DNA of 64,000 bases from Actinomadura litoris (lineage in GTDB: Bacteria; Actinomycetota; Actinomycetes; Streptosporangiales; Streptosporangiaceae): contig NZ_WOFH01000005.1 of assembly GCF_009733595.1 (NCBI RefSeq), positions 248,001 through 312,000 on the forward strand. Direction: 5' to 3'. Shown here in pieces: positions 6,756-15,728 of the stretch; position 1 is the stretch's first letter; each line of letters opens with the position of its first letter. Under the pieces are notes generated by a model. That model was not told the origin of the DNA and did not search any database. It was given only the letters and a program-made list of their open reading frames with translations. The position numbers and the translations under genes were made by a program.

Positions 6756-8983
6756 GACCACCCGGCGGCCAGCGATCCGTCGATGACGCGTCCGGTGTCG
6801 CGGCGCAGCGCCCTGATCGTGTAGCGGGTGCCCGACACCTGGAGGAGGGCGTGCCGCAGCGGCGTCAGCTCGTCCCGGTCGACGCCCGACTTGATCTCCG
6901 CGCGGCGGCGGCGCGTGAGCGTGGACAGGTAGTCGTCGAGCCCGGCCAGCTCGTCGTCCAGCTCCAGGACCGTGGACGGGGCCTCGCGGTCCTCGGGCGG
7001 TTCCTTCACCGCGGTCGCGGCCTCCTCCAGCGTGTCCGCGAGCCGGTCGAGGATCTCGGGGACGGGCCCGGTGTCGGGCGCCTTCTCGCGGGAGATCCGG
7101 GCGACCGCGATCAGGTGGTCGCGGATCCGGTGCGAGGCGCGCACGACGGTGTCGAGCCGGTTGATCAGCTTGGTGTCGGGGACCCGCTCGTGGCAGAGCC
7201 GGGTCCGTGTCTCGGCGACGGCCTCGGCCGCCTCCTCGGCGGCGACGATCTTCTCGTGCGGCAGCCGCACGCGTTCGCCGCCGGTCACGTCCGCCGCCGC
7301 CCGGACGAGGTCGGCGTGCAGCGCCAGCAGCCGCGAGAGCTGGACGGGCAGCCGCTCGCGGTGCCCGGTCGGCCACAGCAGCGAGATCGCGAGGAACGAC
7401 AGCAGGGTCCCGGCGAAGGTGAGCCCGATCCGCTCGCCCGCCGTGCGCCAGTCGGCCGGGACCGTGAAGTCCAGCAGCAGCATCGCCTGCGGCGTCCCGA
7501 ACAGCGCCCAGTAGGTGAAGTTCACCGGGCGCAGCGCGAACCCCGCCAGCGCGAAGCAGAAGACGATCAGCGCCGTGGTGGGGCGGCCGGGCGCGAGCGT
7601 GAGCAGCAGCGCCGCGATGACCGAGCCCGCCGCCGTGCCGCCCACGCGCTGGACGAGCTGGTCGACGGTCTCGCCGTAGCTCGCGCGCAGGCTCAGCATC
7701 GCGGTGATCGTCATCCAGTGACCGTGCGGCAGGTGCAGCGCCGCGGCCAGCGTCATCGACACCAGGGCGGTCACGAACACGCGCGAGACCTGCCGGAACC
7801 TCGGCGACCGCGTCCGGACGGCCTTGCGCAGCCGCTCCAGCGCCGAGACGGGGTGCGGCGCGTCCGGCATCCTGGGGTGGCCGAGCCCGATCCGCAGCCC
7901 GCCCGCGACGATCCGCCGCGCGGACGCGATCTCGCCGGCGATCCGGTCGATCGACCGCCGTACCTGGCCGATCAGCGAGACCGCGACGAGGTCCTCGTCC
8001 CCGGCGAGCCCGGCGCGCCTGATCGTCTCGGCGGCCCGCCCCATCCGGCGGACGGCCGCCGACTCCTCACCTCCCAGCGGCGCCTCGCCCCACGTCTCGA
8101 TCGCGCCCGCCAGCAGCCGCAGCCGCGCCGCCAGCGCGGACACGGCGGTCTGCGCCTCCAGCTCCCACTCGCGGTCCGGCGGGTAGTTCCGCGCCGCCTC
8201 CAGCACGGCCTGCAACGTCACGGTCTCGTGCAGGACGCGCGACAGCGCCTCGATCAGCCGCTCGGGACGTGTGGGGTCGCCGCCGCCGCGCCCCGTCCGG
8301 TACAGGGCGTAGGTGGCGCGCGCCGAGGTGAGGGCCTCGGACGCGTCGCGCCTGCACCGCTCCCAGTCCGGCTTGCGGGTGACGGCGATCAGGTCGGGAT
8401 GGACGTCGTCGAGGGGGCTCTCGTCGGACGCGCCGATGTCCTGCGCGACGGCGTCCAGCGTCATCGCGACCTTGTCGGCGGCCTCGAACAGCGCCTCCCG
8501 CAGCGGCCGCAGCCGCCGCGCGGGCCAGGGCGCGAGCAGCAGGGCGGTGGTGAGCAGCCCGCCGACCAGCTCCAGCGCCCCGGTGTGGACGACGTCGGCG
8601 GACGGCGGGCGGACCGCGCTGAGCAGCACCGCGAGCCCCGCCGTCGCCCCGATCCGCGGGACGGCCACGCCCAGCGCGATCAGCGGCGGCACCACGATCA
8701 CGGTGGGCCAGGTGTGCCCGGACAGCGCCCCGCCGACCCCCGCGCCGACCGCGACCATGACGACGCCCGCGGCGAGATCGCGGGCGCGGGCCCCGTAGGG
8801 CCCCTCCGGCGCCCGCAGCGCGACCAGGTACGCGCCGAGCGCGATCACCGAGCCCTCCGCCGCGTGGCCCGTCAGCGACCCGGCGAGCAGCGGCACCGCC
8901 ATGGCGAGCGCGGCGGCCAGCCCATAGAAGGGCGTGATCTGCCCTTCTACCTGGGCGTACGCGTCCCGCGCACGCTTGAGCAC
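6752..8983 (-). CDS. FUSC family membrane protein (aromatic acid / small-molecule exporter-like)
   Basis: The 743-residue protein has the FUSC layout: an N-terminal group of about five to six membrane helices, a long soluble middle, a second helix group (about residues 400-530) and a C-terminal soluble region. This resembles YccS and plant ALMT-like efflux proteins, with the second bundle showing HGHWMTITAMLSLR and RVGGTAAGSVIAALLL, both typical of FUSC repeat 2. The substrate cannot be told from sequence. The GTG start at 8983 has GCGGAGG just upstream on the minus strand. The gene converges on the SixA-like gene and is otherwise a single unit. Confidence 0.85.
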   Translation of the reverse strand: MLKRARDAYAQVEGQITPFYGLAAALAMAVPLLAGSLTGHAAEGSVIALGAYLVALRAPEGPYGARARDLAAGVVMVAVGAGVGGALSGHTWPTVIVVPPLIALGVAVPRIGATAGLAVLLSAVRPPSADVVHTGALELVGGLLTTALLLAPWPARRLRPLREALFEAADKVAMTLDAVAQDIGASDESPLDDVHPDLIAVTRKPDWERCRRDASEALTSARATYALYRTGRGGGDPTRPERLIEALSRVLHETVTLQAVLEAARNYPPDREWELEAQTAVSALAARLRLLAGAIETWGEAPLGGEESAAVRRMGRAAETIRRAGLAGDEDLVAVSLIGQVRRSIDRIAGEIASARRIVAGGLRIGLGHPRMPDAPHPVSALERLRKAVRTRSPRFRQVSRVFVTALVSMTLAAALHLPHGHWMTITAMLSLRASYGETVDQLVQRVGGTAAGSVIAALLLTLAPGRPTTALIVFCFALAGFALRPVNFTYWALFGTPQAMLLLDFTVPADWRTAGERIGLTFAGTLLSFLAISLLWPTGHRERLPVQLSRLLALHADLVRAAADVTGGERVRLPHEKIVAAEEAAEAVAETRTRLCHERVPDTKLINRLDTVVRASHRIRDHLIAVARISREKAPDTGPVPEILDRLADTLEEAATAVKEPPEDREAPSTVLELDDELAGLDDYLSTLTRRRRAEIKSGVDRDELTPLRHALLQVSGTRYTIRALRRDTGRVIDGSLAAGWS

Positions 8984-9039
8984 GCTGCCTCCGCTGTCCG
9001 GCGACCCGCTATCTGATCACCAATACCCACGAGGGGGGC

Positions 9040-10236
9040 TCAGTAGGCTCCGGCGTCCGCGGCCTCGACTTCCTCGCGGGAGATGCCGAGGAGGAAGAGG
9101 ATCGTGTCGAGATAGGGCACGTTGACCGTGGTGTCGGCGGCCTCGCGCACGACGGGCTTGGCGTTGTAGGCGATGCCGAGCCCGGCCGCCTGAAGCATGT
9201 CGAGGTCGTTCGCGCCGTCGCCGATCGCGACCGTCTGGCTGATCGGCACCCCGGCCTGCCGCGCGAAGCGCTTGAGCGCGGCGGCCTTGCCCGCGCGGTC
9301 GATCACCGGTCCGGTGACGCCGCCGGTGAGCTTGCCGTCCTTGATCTCCAGGGTGTTGGCCATCGAGTAGTCGATGCCGAGATCGTCCACCAGGGCGTCG
9401 GTGACCTGCGTGAACCCGCCGCTGACGATCGCGAACGCGTAGCCGAGGCGCTTGAGCGTGCGGACCATCGTCCGCGCGCCCGCCGCGAGCTGCAACTCGC
9501 CCCGGACGAGGTCGATCGCGGCGGCGTCGAGCCCGGCCAGCAGGGCCACGCGCTCGCGCAGCGACCCCTCGAAGTCCAGTTCGCCGCGCATGGCGGCCTC
9601 GGTGACCTTGGCGACCTCGTCCAGGCACCCCGCGTGGGCGGCGAGCAGCTCGATGACCTCGCCCTGGATGAGGGTGGAGTCGACGTCCATGACGATCAGC
9701 CGCTTGGCCCGCCGGTGCAGGCCGCCGCGCTGGACCGCGATGTCGACCTGCTGCTCGGCGGCCTCGGCGGCCAGCCCGGCCCGCAGCTCCTCGGGGACGG
9801 CACCGGAGACGTCCAGCTCGATGCAGGTGACGGGGGTCGCGGCGAGCCGCTCGATCCGGTCGATGTTGGCGCCGTTGGCGGCGATCCGGCTGGCGATCCC
9901 GGCCATGGCGGCCGGTGCCAGCGGCGCGCCGAGCACGGTGACGTGCAGCCGCCCGCGCCGCTTCGGCATCCGCTTGTTGCGGCCGGTGGACAGCTCGACC
10001 TCCATGTCGAGGTCCGTCGCGACCTTCTCGGCGGCGTTCCAGACCCGTCCGATGTCGGCGCCCTCGGTGTAGGCGAGCAGCACGCCGAGGACGAGCCGGC
10101 CGCGGATCACGACCTGCTCCACGTCGGCGACCGTCAGCGGGAACTCCGCGAGGGTACGGAACAGCCGGGACGTGACGCCGGGGCGGTCACGGCCGGTGAG
10201 GGTGATGAGCAGCGTGCGCTGTGCTGGGCCGTCCAT
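9040..10236 (-). CDS. serB: Phosphoserine phosphatase with N-terminal ACT domains
   Basis: The protein (398 residues from the ATG at 10236) carries out the last step of serine synthesis, hydrolysis of phosphoserine. The N-terminal half has ACT-like regulatory folds beginning LLITLTGRDRPGVTSRLF. The C-terminal HAD domain has VMDVDSTLIQGEV (DxDxT nucleophile motif), SGGFTQV, and GDGANDLDMLQAAGLGIA. The open frame extends 18 codons to 10290, but the extension is not family-like and neither start has a clear ribosome site; I favour 10236 by comparison with usual family length. Inherited feedback by serine through the ACT domains is known for some homologues and is only inferred here. It is a single gene with its own upstream region. 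Confidence 0.92.
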   Translation of the reverse strand: MDGPAQRTLLITLTGRDRPGVTSRLFRTLAEFPLTVADVEQVVIRGRLVLGVLLAYTEGADIGRVWNAAEKVATDLDMEVELSTGRNKRMPKRRGRLHVTVLGAPLAPAAMAGIASRIAANGANIDRIERLAATPVTCIELDVSGAVPEELRAGLAAEAAEQQVDIAVQRGGLHRRAKRLIVMDVDSTLIQGEVIELLAAHAGCLDEVAKVTEAAMRGELDFEGSLRERVALLAGLDAAAIDLVRGELQLAAGARTMVRTLKRLGYAFAIVSGGFTQVTDALVDDLGIDYSMANTLEIKDGKLTGGVTGPVIDRAGKAAALKRFARQAGVPISQTVAIGDGANDLDMLQAAGLGIAYNAKPVVREAADTTVNVPYLDTILFLLGISREEVEAADAGAY

Positions 10237-10571
10237 GCTGTTCACAACGGTACCGGGCGGGGCGTGTGGATGGCCTGTGAGGTCCACCATGCAAGACGTC
10301 GGGTGCGTGACAAGGTCTTTACGATCACGGAACCAGAAGGTTGACCGCGCCTCCGAACTCGGATGGATCCCCCTGTCAACCCCATGGCAGGACCCACCCC
10401 CTCAAGCCGGACGGGCACTCCGCACCGTACCCGGCCATATATCCCAACCTTAACCACATTTTGAGACACCCCCACAAGACCCCCGCCCGCAGCAGGCCAG
10501 GGGCAGCACCCGCGACCCGGTGACCGCGGCCATCGCGACGGGCCGGGTTCCTGCCGTCCCTGCCTCATGGA

Positions 10572-10595
10572 CAGGTCGGGACCGGTCCCGACCTG
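10572..10595. promoter_or_regulatory. 24-bp perfect palindrome upstream of the P450 gene
   Basis: CAGGTCGGGACC (10572-10583) is followed directly by its exact reverse complement (10584-10595) with no spacer. It lies 82 bases before the P450 start. A dyad with no loop is more likely to be a dimeric regulator's operator than a terminator. The remainder of 10237-10677 holds no gene; AT-richer sequence near 10430-10465 may carry the serB or P450 promoter. Confidence 0.5.
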
Positions 10596-10677
10596 CTGAT
10601 GTGACACTCGGCATCGCTCGCGGTACCCGCCGTCTCCCTGGGCGGAGAACGGCCAAACGAGTTCGGACGGAGGAGTC

Positions 10678-12000
10678 ATGAAGTCTCCGGACATCCCCAA
10701 GGCGCGCGGCGCACTGCCGCTGGTCGGGCACGCGCCGCGGCTGTTCCACCGGCCCCACGAATTCCTCACGGGGCTTCCCGCCTATGGAGATCTCGTCGAA
10801 ATCCGCCTCGGCCCTGTCAGGGCGGTGGTGGTCTGCGATCCCGAACTGACCCGACAGGTACTGCGGGGAGATCGCGTCTTCGACAAGGGAGGTGTCATCT
10901 ACAGGCGCCTGCGAGAGTTGGGCGGGGACGGTCTCGTCACCAGCACGCACGATCGGCATCGGAGGCAGCGGCGCCTGACCGGGCATGCGCTCCACAGCGC
11001 CAACCTCCCCGGTTACGCGCGGACCATGACCCGCCAGATCGACTCGCTCACCGAGCGCTGGGGAGACGGGCAGGTCCTCGATGTGCCGGCCGAGATGCTC
11101 GGGTTCACCATGCGGGTGCTGACGGAGACCATGTTCTCCAGCGCCCTACCGAGGCACGCCCTCGGCGAGACGGTCGAGGACCTCGTCGTGATCATGAGAG
11201 GGATCCTCCGGCGGTCGGTCGTGCCCGCACCGCTGAACCAGATCCCGACCCGGGGCAACCGGCGCTACCAACGCGCCCTCGTCCACCTGCGGACCACGCT
11301 CGACGCGGTCATCGCCGACCGCCGCGCCGCACCGCGCGAAGGTGAGGACCTGCTGTCCCGGCTGCTGTCGGCGCGCGACGTCGCCGGCGGCGGCCACGGC
11401 CTGACCGACCGGGAGGTCGCCGACAACGTCATCACGTTCTTCGTCGCCGGTTCCGAGACCACCGCGAACGCCCTGGCATGGGCCCTGCACCTGCTCGCCC
11501 GGCACCCTCGAATCGAGGACCGCCTCCACACCGAGGTGCGCCAGGTGCTCGGAGACGGCCCGGCCGGATACGACCACCTGCCGCGCCTCGGCCTGACCAA
11601 ACGCGTCATCGCCGAGACCCTGCGCCTTTATCCGCCCGCGCTGATGTTCACCCGGATCACGACCACCGACACGGAACTCGGCCGACATCGGCTTCCGGCG
11701 GGCACCACAGTCGTCTTCTCGCCGTACGTCATCCACCATCGCGCCGACCTTCACGATGACCCCGAGAGCTTCGATCCGAGCCGGTGGGAATCCATGCCGC
11801 CCGCGCGCGGCGACTACGTGCCGTTCGGGTCCGGGCCCCGGAAGTGCGTGGGGGAGCAGTTCGGCATGACCGAGGCCACCCTCGCTCTCGCCACCATCAC
11901 CGCCCGCTGGCACCTTGAATCCGTGCCGGGGCGCCGCGTCCGCACCGCCATGTCCCTGAACCCCCACGGTCTCCGGATGCGGGTCGTCGCGCGGACATGA
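10678..12000 (+). CDS. Cytochrome P450, terpene-tailoring candidate
   Basis: The 440-residue soluble P450 has the complete set of motifs: AGSETT in the I helix (257-262), ETLR (313-316), FDPSRW at about 365, and the haem loop FGSGPRKCVG with Cys390 as thiolate ligand. The long form and the PPALMFTRITTTDTELG segment resemble the P450s that act on bacterial sesquiterpenes (CYP170 and similar). GGAGGAG precedes the ATG. A terpene synthase begins 30 bases downstream, the arrangement seen for albaflavenone genes, so oxidation of the synthase product is the likely job. No ferredoxin gene is adjacent, so redox partners must come from elsewhere. Confidence 0.93.
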   Translation: MKSPDIPKARGALPLVGHAPRLFHRPHEFLTGLPAYGDLVEIRLGPVRAVVVCDPELTRQVLRGDRVFDKGGVIYRRLRELGGDGLVTSTHDRHRRQRRLTGHALHSANLPGYARTMTRQIDSLTERWGDGQVLDVPAEMLGFTMRVLTETMFSSALPRHALGETVEDLVVIMRGILRRSVVPAPLNQIPTRGNRRYQRALVHLRTTLDAVIADRRAAPREGEDLLSRLLSARDVAGGGHGLTDREVADNVITFFVAGSETTANALAWALHLLARHPRIEDRLHTEVRQVLGDGPAGYDHLPRLGLTKRVIAETLRLYPPALMFTRITTTDTELGRHRLPAGTTVVFSPYVIHHRADLHDDPESFDPSRWESMPPARGDYVPFGSGPRKCVGEQFGMTEATLALATITARWHLESVPGRRVRTAMSLNPHGLRMRVVART

Positions 12001-12030
12001 GAAGCCGAGAGTGAGACCACGGAGCGATCA

Positions 12031-13137
12031 GTGACAAGCGCCAACGAAGCCCGGGACGCAGAGATACTCGCCGTGCGGCCGTTCTTCTGCCCCATAAAGC
12101 CCGCCTCCTCGCCCTGGGCGGCAGAACTCAACACCCTGGCCGAAGGCTGGCTTTCGGTCCAGGGTTTCGAACCGGACCGGAAGCAGCGGGAACGCCTCTC
12201 CCGAGCGAACCTCGGGGAACTCGCGGCCAGAACCATGCCGGACGGCCACAAGAACGCGCTGGCCAACGCCACCCGCCAGTACGTCGCGTTCTTCGCCCTG
12301 GACGACGCCTGCTTCGACGAACCGCCCATGCCGCTGGGCAGGCTGACAAGGAAACAGTCGATCATCCTCAGCGCCATCCAGCATCCGGAGACCCACTGGC
12401 CCGGCGAGGACGCCTACGTCACCGCCTCACGCGATATTGCGAACGGATGGAAAGAAATCGCGTCGCCCGTGCAGTTCCAGCGCTGGGTCGAAGGGATGCG
12501 TGCGTTCTTCTTCGGCGTCACCTGGGAGGCGGTCCATCGTCACGGGCGTGAACTGCCGAGGCTCAACGAGTATGTCGCGATGTGGATGCGCGCGATCGGC
12601 ATGAGCCCGGTCCTCGCCCTCATCGACACGGTCGGCGGGTACGAAGTGCCCTCCTCCGAGCTGGCGCACCCCCAAACACAGGCTCTGGTGGAGATGGCCC
12701 ACTTCCTGGTGGCATGGGACAACGACTTCATCTCACGGGCCAAGGAGATCCAACGCGCCCACGACCGCCTCAACATCGTCGACGTCATCGCCGCCGAGAG
12801 GGGAATCGAGCCTGCCCAGGCATTGGACGCGGCCACGGCGATGCGCGATCGAGTGATGTGCCTGTTCCTTCACACGCACGACTGGTTGACGTCACGCCCA
12901 GCCACCCACCAGAACCTGCGAAAATACGCGGATGGCCTGGCGAACTACATACGGGGCCACCTGGACTGGGCATTGTCGTGCGACAGATACGCCAACGTTC
13001 GTCCCCCAGAAAATGACGCTCCAGCCAATGAGAAAGCCCCGCCGGCCTCATGGAAGGACGCTCCGGACGACGATGACTTCATGAGCCCCCTGCCCATCCC
13101 GGCCATCGCCTGGTGGTGGACCCGGAACTCGCAGTGA
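12031..13137 (+). CDS. Class I terpene synthase
   Basis: The 368-residue protein has the metal-binding motifs of bacterial sesquiterpene or monoterpene cyclases: DDACFDE (Asp91, Asp92, Asp96/Glu97) and NDFISRAKE (Asn231, Ser235, Glu239), plus a late RY pair in CDRYANV. It should ionise a prenyl diphosphate and cyclise it; the product cannot be predicted by eye. It follows the P450 gene by 30 bases and uses a GTG start with GGAG about 10 bases upstream. The last 50 residues form an unusual Pro/Asp-rich tail ending IPAIAWWWTRNSQ, absent from typical 330-residue cyclases. Some segments near 12900-13100 are less GC-rich than neighbours. Confidence 0.9.
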   Translation: MTSANEARDAEILAVRPFFCPIKPASSPWAAELNTLAEGWLSVQGFEPDRKQRERLSRANLGELAARTMPDGHKNALANATRQYVAFFALDDACFDEPPMPLGRLTRKQSIILSAIQHPETHWPGEDAYVTASRDIANGWKEIASPVQFQRWVEGMRAFFFGVTWEAVHRHGRELPRLNEYVAMWMRAIGMSPVLALIDTVGGYEVPSSELAHPQTQALVEMAHFLVAWDNDFISRAKEIQRAHDRLNIVDVIAAERGIEPAQALDAATAMRDRVMCLFLHTHDWLTSRPATHQNLRKYADGLANYIRGHLDWALSCDRYANVRPPENDAPANEKAPPASWKDAPDDDDFMSPLPIPAIAWWWTRNSQ

Positions 13138-13205
13138 CCCCGCACCTTTCTCGACTACAAGTGGACGGGGTTGGCGGGGGAGTCCAGCCAGATGCTCCGC
13201 CCTTC

Positions 13206-13340
13206 CTAAGGCAGGCTCGACACGGCGGCCGTACAGACCACGCGGTCATAGGGCGCGTTCGCCGGGTAGCCGAGCTCGCCGTCCCCGGTGATGACTTCCA
13301 CGTGGCAGTCGAGCTGCGGATTGAATACAATTCTTCCGCT
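13206..13340 (-). pseudogene. Remnant of a protein-isoaspartate-type (PCMT-like) methyltransferase
   Basis: Read on the minus strand from about 13330, the sequence gives NPQLDCHVEVITGDG, ELGYPANAPYDRVVCTAAV and SSLP, then a stop at 13206-13208. VITGDG...GYP...APYDRV is the SAM-site and motif III region of PCMT-fold methyltransferases, including those of RiPP systems. The N-terminal two thirds and the C-terminal end are missing, and stops lie upstream (TAA TAG near 13342-13347). It therefore looks like a decayed fragment between the terpene synthase and the queA-like gene. Confidence 0.6.
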
Positions 13341-13341
13341 A

Positions 13342-14370
13342 TTAGGGAAGCAGTAGGTTGGTGTCGCCGAATTCGTGCCAGAGGTAGTTCTCTTTTAGGG
13401 CGGCTTCGTAGGTCGTTGTCAGGAGGTTTCGGCCTGCTATGGCGGTGAGCATCATCAGGTGGGACGAGCGGGGTTCGTGGAGGCCGGTCAGGAGGCCGTC
13501 CACGGCGCGGACGCCCTTCTCGGGGGTGATCACGTGCTCCGTCCAGCCCGAGGACGGGGTGACGCGGCCCTCACCGTCCACGGCCGTCTCCAGGGCGCGG
13601 ACGACCGTGGTCCCTATGGCGATCACACGGCCCGACTGATTGCGGACGTGGTTCACCAGCGCGGCGGTCGGGGCGGGGACTTCGTAGCGTTCCGCGTAGG
13701 GCGGTTCGTGGGCCTCGGGGGACGCCACGCCGGTGTGGAGGGTGATCGGGGCCATGAGGACGCCCTGGGAGACCAGGCGGGTCACCAGTTCGGGTGTGAA
13801 CGGGCGTGCGGCGGACGGCATCTCCGCGCTGCCGGTCGTCCTGTCATAGGCGAACGCGGTCTGGTAGGTGGCCGTGGGCCAGTCGCGGCGGACGTAGCCG
13901 TAGCGGATCGGCGTCCCGTGGCGGCGCAGGTAGGGGACGACGTCGGTGCTCAGCCGCGCCTCCCAGAGGCGGGCGGTCCGCCGCCGGACGAGGGTGAGGG
14001 TCGTGCCGCCGGGCATGGGGATCCACTCGCCGGTGCAGCCGCCGCCGTAGGGGAGGCTGGTCTTGCCGGTGCGGCGGCGCAGTTCGACGAGCCAGAGCCG
14101 GTCGCCGTCGCCGCCGGGGAGCGGGGTGGAGAAGTGCACGCTGATCCGGTCGAGCCGGACGGCGGCGGGCAGCGTCGCCGAGGTGTTGACGACCAGCAGG
14201 TCGCCCGGGTCGAGGAGGGCGGGCAGGTCGCCGAACCCGTGGTGGGAGACCTCGCCGGTGGCGCGGCGCCCGACCAGCAGCCGGACGCCGTCGCGGCCGC
14301 GGCCGCGGGCCTCGGGCGGCTCGCGGGCCTCCAGCGCGGCGGGCAGGACGAAGTCGAAGGTGTCGGTCAT
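13342..14370 (-). CDS. queA: QueA-family S-adenosylmethionine:tRNA ribosyltransferase-isomerase paralogue
   Basis: The 342-residue protein matches the QueA fold: LLDPGDLLVVNTSATLPAAV near residue 65, then LPYGGG, MPSAARPFTPEL, the LHTGVASPE segment, YEVPAPTAALVN, AIGTTVVRALE and the C-terminal ENYLWHEFGDTNLLLP. QueA moves the ribosyl of SAM to preQ1-tRNA in queuosine synthesis, but no other queuosine gene is nearby, and actinobacterial members may have another role. The ATG at 14370 overlaps the stop of the MFS gene (ATGA), so expression depends on translational coupling. It is the last gene of an SDR-MFS-queA operon. No terminator was evident. Confidence 0.85.
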   Translation of the reverse strand: MTDTFDFVLPAALEAREPPEARGRGRDGVRLLVGRRATGEVSHHGFGDLPALLDPGDLLVVNTSATLPAAVRLDRISVHFSTPLPGGDGDRLWLVELRRRTGKTSLPYGGGCTGEWIPMPGGTTLTLVRRRTARLWEARLSTDVVPYLRRHGTPIRYGYVRRDWPTATYQTAFAYDRTTGSAEMPSAARPFTPELVTRLVSQGVLMAPITLHTGVASPEAHEPPYAERYEVPAPTAALVNHVRNQSGRVIAIGTTVVRALETAVDGEGRVTPSSGWTEHVITPEKGVRAVDGLLTGLHEPRSSHLMMLTAIAGRNLLTTTYEAALKENYLWHEFGDTNLLLP

Positions 14371-15728
14371 TTCACGGCCTCCAGCCGGAGAGCGGCGATG
14401 ACGCCGAGGACGGCGATCGCGGCGAACAACGTCCCGGCGACGGCGAGCCCGGTGCCGAGCCGGTCCTCGCCGAAGCCGGTGACCAGCGCGCCCGCGACGC
14501 CGACCACGAGGGACGCGCCGAGGGTGTCGCTGATCTGGAGCGCGGAGGAGTTGTGGCCCTGCTCGCTCTCGGCGGAGCGGTCGAGCGTCAGGACGCTGAG
14601 GCTGCCGTTCGCGAAGCCCATTCCGGCGCCGCCGATCATCCAGGCGGGCACGGCGGCCCATCCGGAGACCTGGAGCGCGACCGTCACGCTGACGATGCCG
14701 GCGGTGACGAGCACGGCGCCGAGCAGGACGAAGAACTCGCGGGAGCGCTCGGACCTGCCCTGGATCTGGGACGCGGCCGACCAGCCGAGCCCGCCCACGG
14801 TCAGGACGACGCCCGCCATGGTGGGGGTGAAGTCGTGCAGCGAGGTCAGGGTCAGGGGGATGTACACGTCGGCGCCGAAGAAGGCGCCCGCCAGCAGGCC
14901 CCGGGCGAGGATCACGCTCGGCAGTCCGCGCCGCATCCGCAGCGCCCCGGCAGGCAGGAGCCTGGGCAGCCCGAAGCCGAGGCCCGCGATGCCCGCGGCG
15001 GCGAGCGGGACGATCGTCCAGCCCGCGCCGTCCAGCCCGTAGAGGAGGATCGCGGCGCCCGCCGTGATCGCGACCGCCGCCACCAGCCGCGACCGGAGCG
15101 GTGCCGTGACGTCCTCGGTGGGCGCGGGCAGCCCGCGCAGGACGGGGATGAGCATCAGCGTCGGCGGCACCACCAGCGGGACGAGGGCGAGGAACACCCA
15201 CCGCCAGCCGACGTGGTCGGCGACGGCGCCGCCGATCGCCGGGCCGACCAGCGACGGCAGCACCCAGGCGGCCGACAGCGCGGCGAAGACCCGCGAGCGC
15301 AGTTCCTCGGGGTAGGCGCGGGCGATGAGCACGTACAGCGCGACCATGGGGATGCCGGTGCCGAGGCCCTGGACGGCGCGCCCGGCGACGAACACCCACA
15401 TGGTCGGCGCGGTGCCCGCGATCGCCAGTCCGACGACGAACGCGGCGATCCCGACCAGGAACGGGCGCGCCGGGCCCGACCGGTCGACCCAGCCGCCCGC
15501 CACCACCGTGGACAGCAGGCTGGTGATCAGCGTGGCGCTGAACCCCCACGCGTACAGCGACAGGCCGTCGAGGCCGCGCGCGACGGCGGGCATGACGGTG
15601 CTCACCGCCATCGCCTCGAACGCGAGCAGCGTGACCAGCGTGACGATCCCGATGGTCACGGCCCGGTTCCCGCCGCCGAGCAGGCCCCGCGCGGGGGTCG
15701 GGGCGCCCGGCTCCAGGACGGTGGTCAT
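14367..15728 (-). CDS. MFS efflux transporter
   Basis: The 453-residue protein has about 12-14 membrane helices and DHA-type signatures: VSTVMPAVARGLDG in helix 1, GGWVDRSGPARPFLVG (motif A, GxxxDRxGxR-like) after helix 2, and GRAVQGLGTGIPMVALYVLI (motif C-like). It probably exports a small molecule using the proton gradient; the substrate is unknown. Its start overlaps the SDR stop (15725-15728) and its stop overlaps the queA-like start, so three proteins are made from one coupled message. This firm coupling to an SDR and a QueA-like enzyme is odd for a drug exporter and hints at a shared pathway. Confidence 0.88.
   Translation of the reverse strand: MTTVLEPGAPTPARGLLGGGNRAVTIGIVTLVTLLAFEAMAVSTVMPAVARGLDGLSLYAWGFSATLITSLLSTVVAGGWVDRSGPARPFLVGIAAFVVGLAIAGTAPTMWVFVAGRAVQGLGTGIPMVALYVLIARAYPEELRSRVFAALSAAWVLPSLVGPAIGGAVADHVGWRWVFLALVPLVVPPTLMLIPVLRGLPAPTEDVTAPLRSRLVAAVAITAGAAILLYGLDGAGWTIVPLAAAGIAGLGFGLPRLLPAGALRMRRGLPSVILARGLLAGAFFGADVYIPLTLTSLHDFTPTMAGVVLTVGGLGWSAASQIQGRSERSREFFVLLGAVLVTAGIVSVTVALQVSGWAAVPAWMIGGAGMGFANGSLSVLTLDRSAESEQGHNSSALQISDTLGASLVVGVAGALVTGFGEDRLGTGLAVAGTLFAAIAVLGVIAALRLEAVK

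Noticed and set aside
13342..15549. Single 735-residue minus-strand protein spanning MFS and queA regions
   Set aside because: Its first half is an off-frame reading of the MFS gene; the true MFS frame ends at 14367 with an ATGA overlap to queA.
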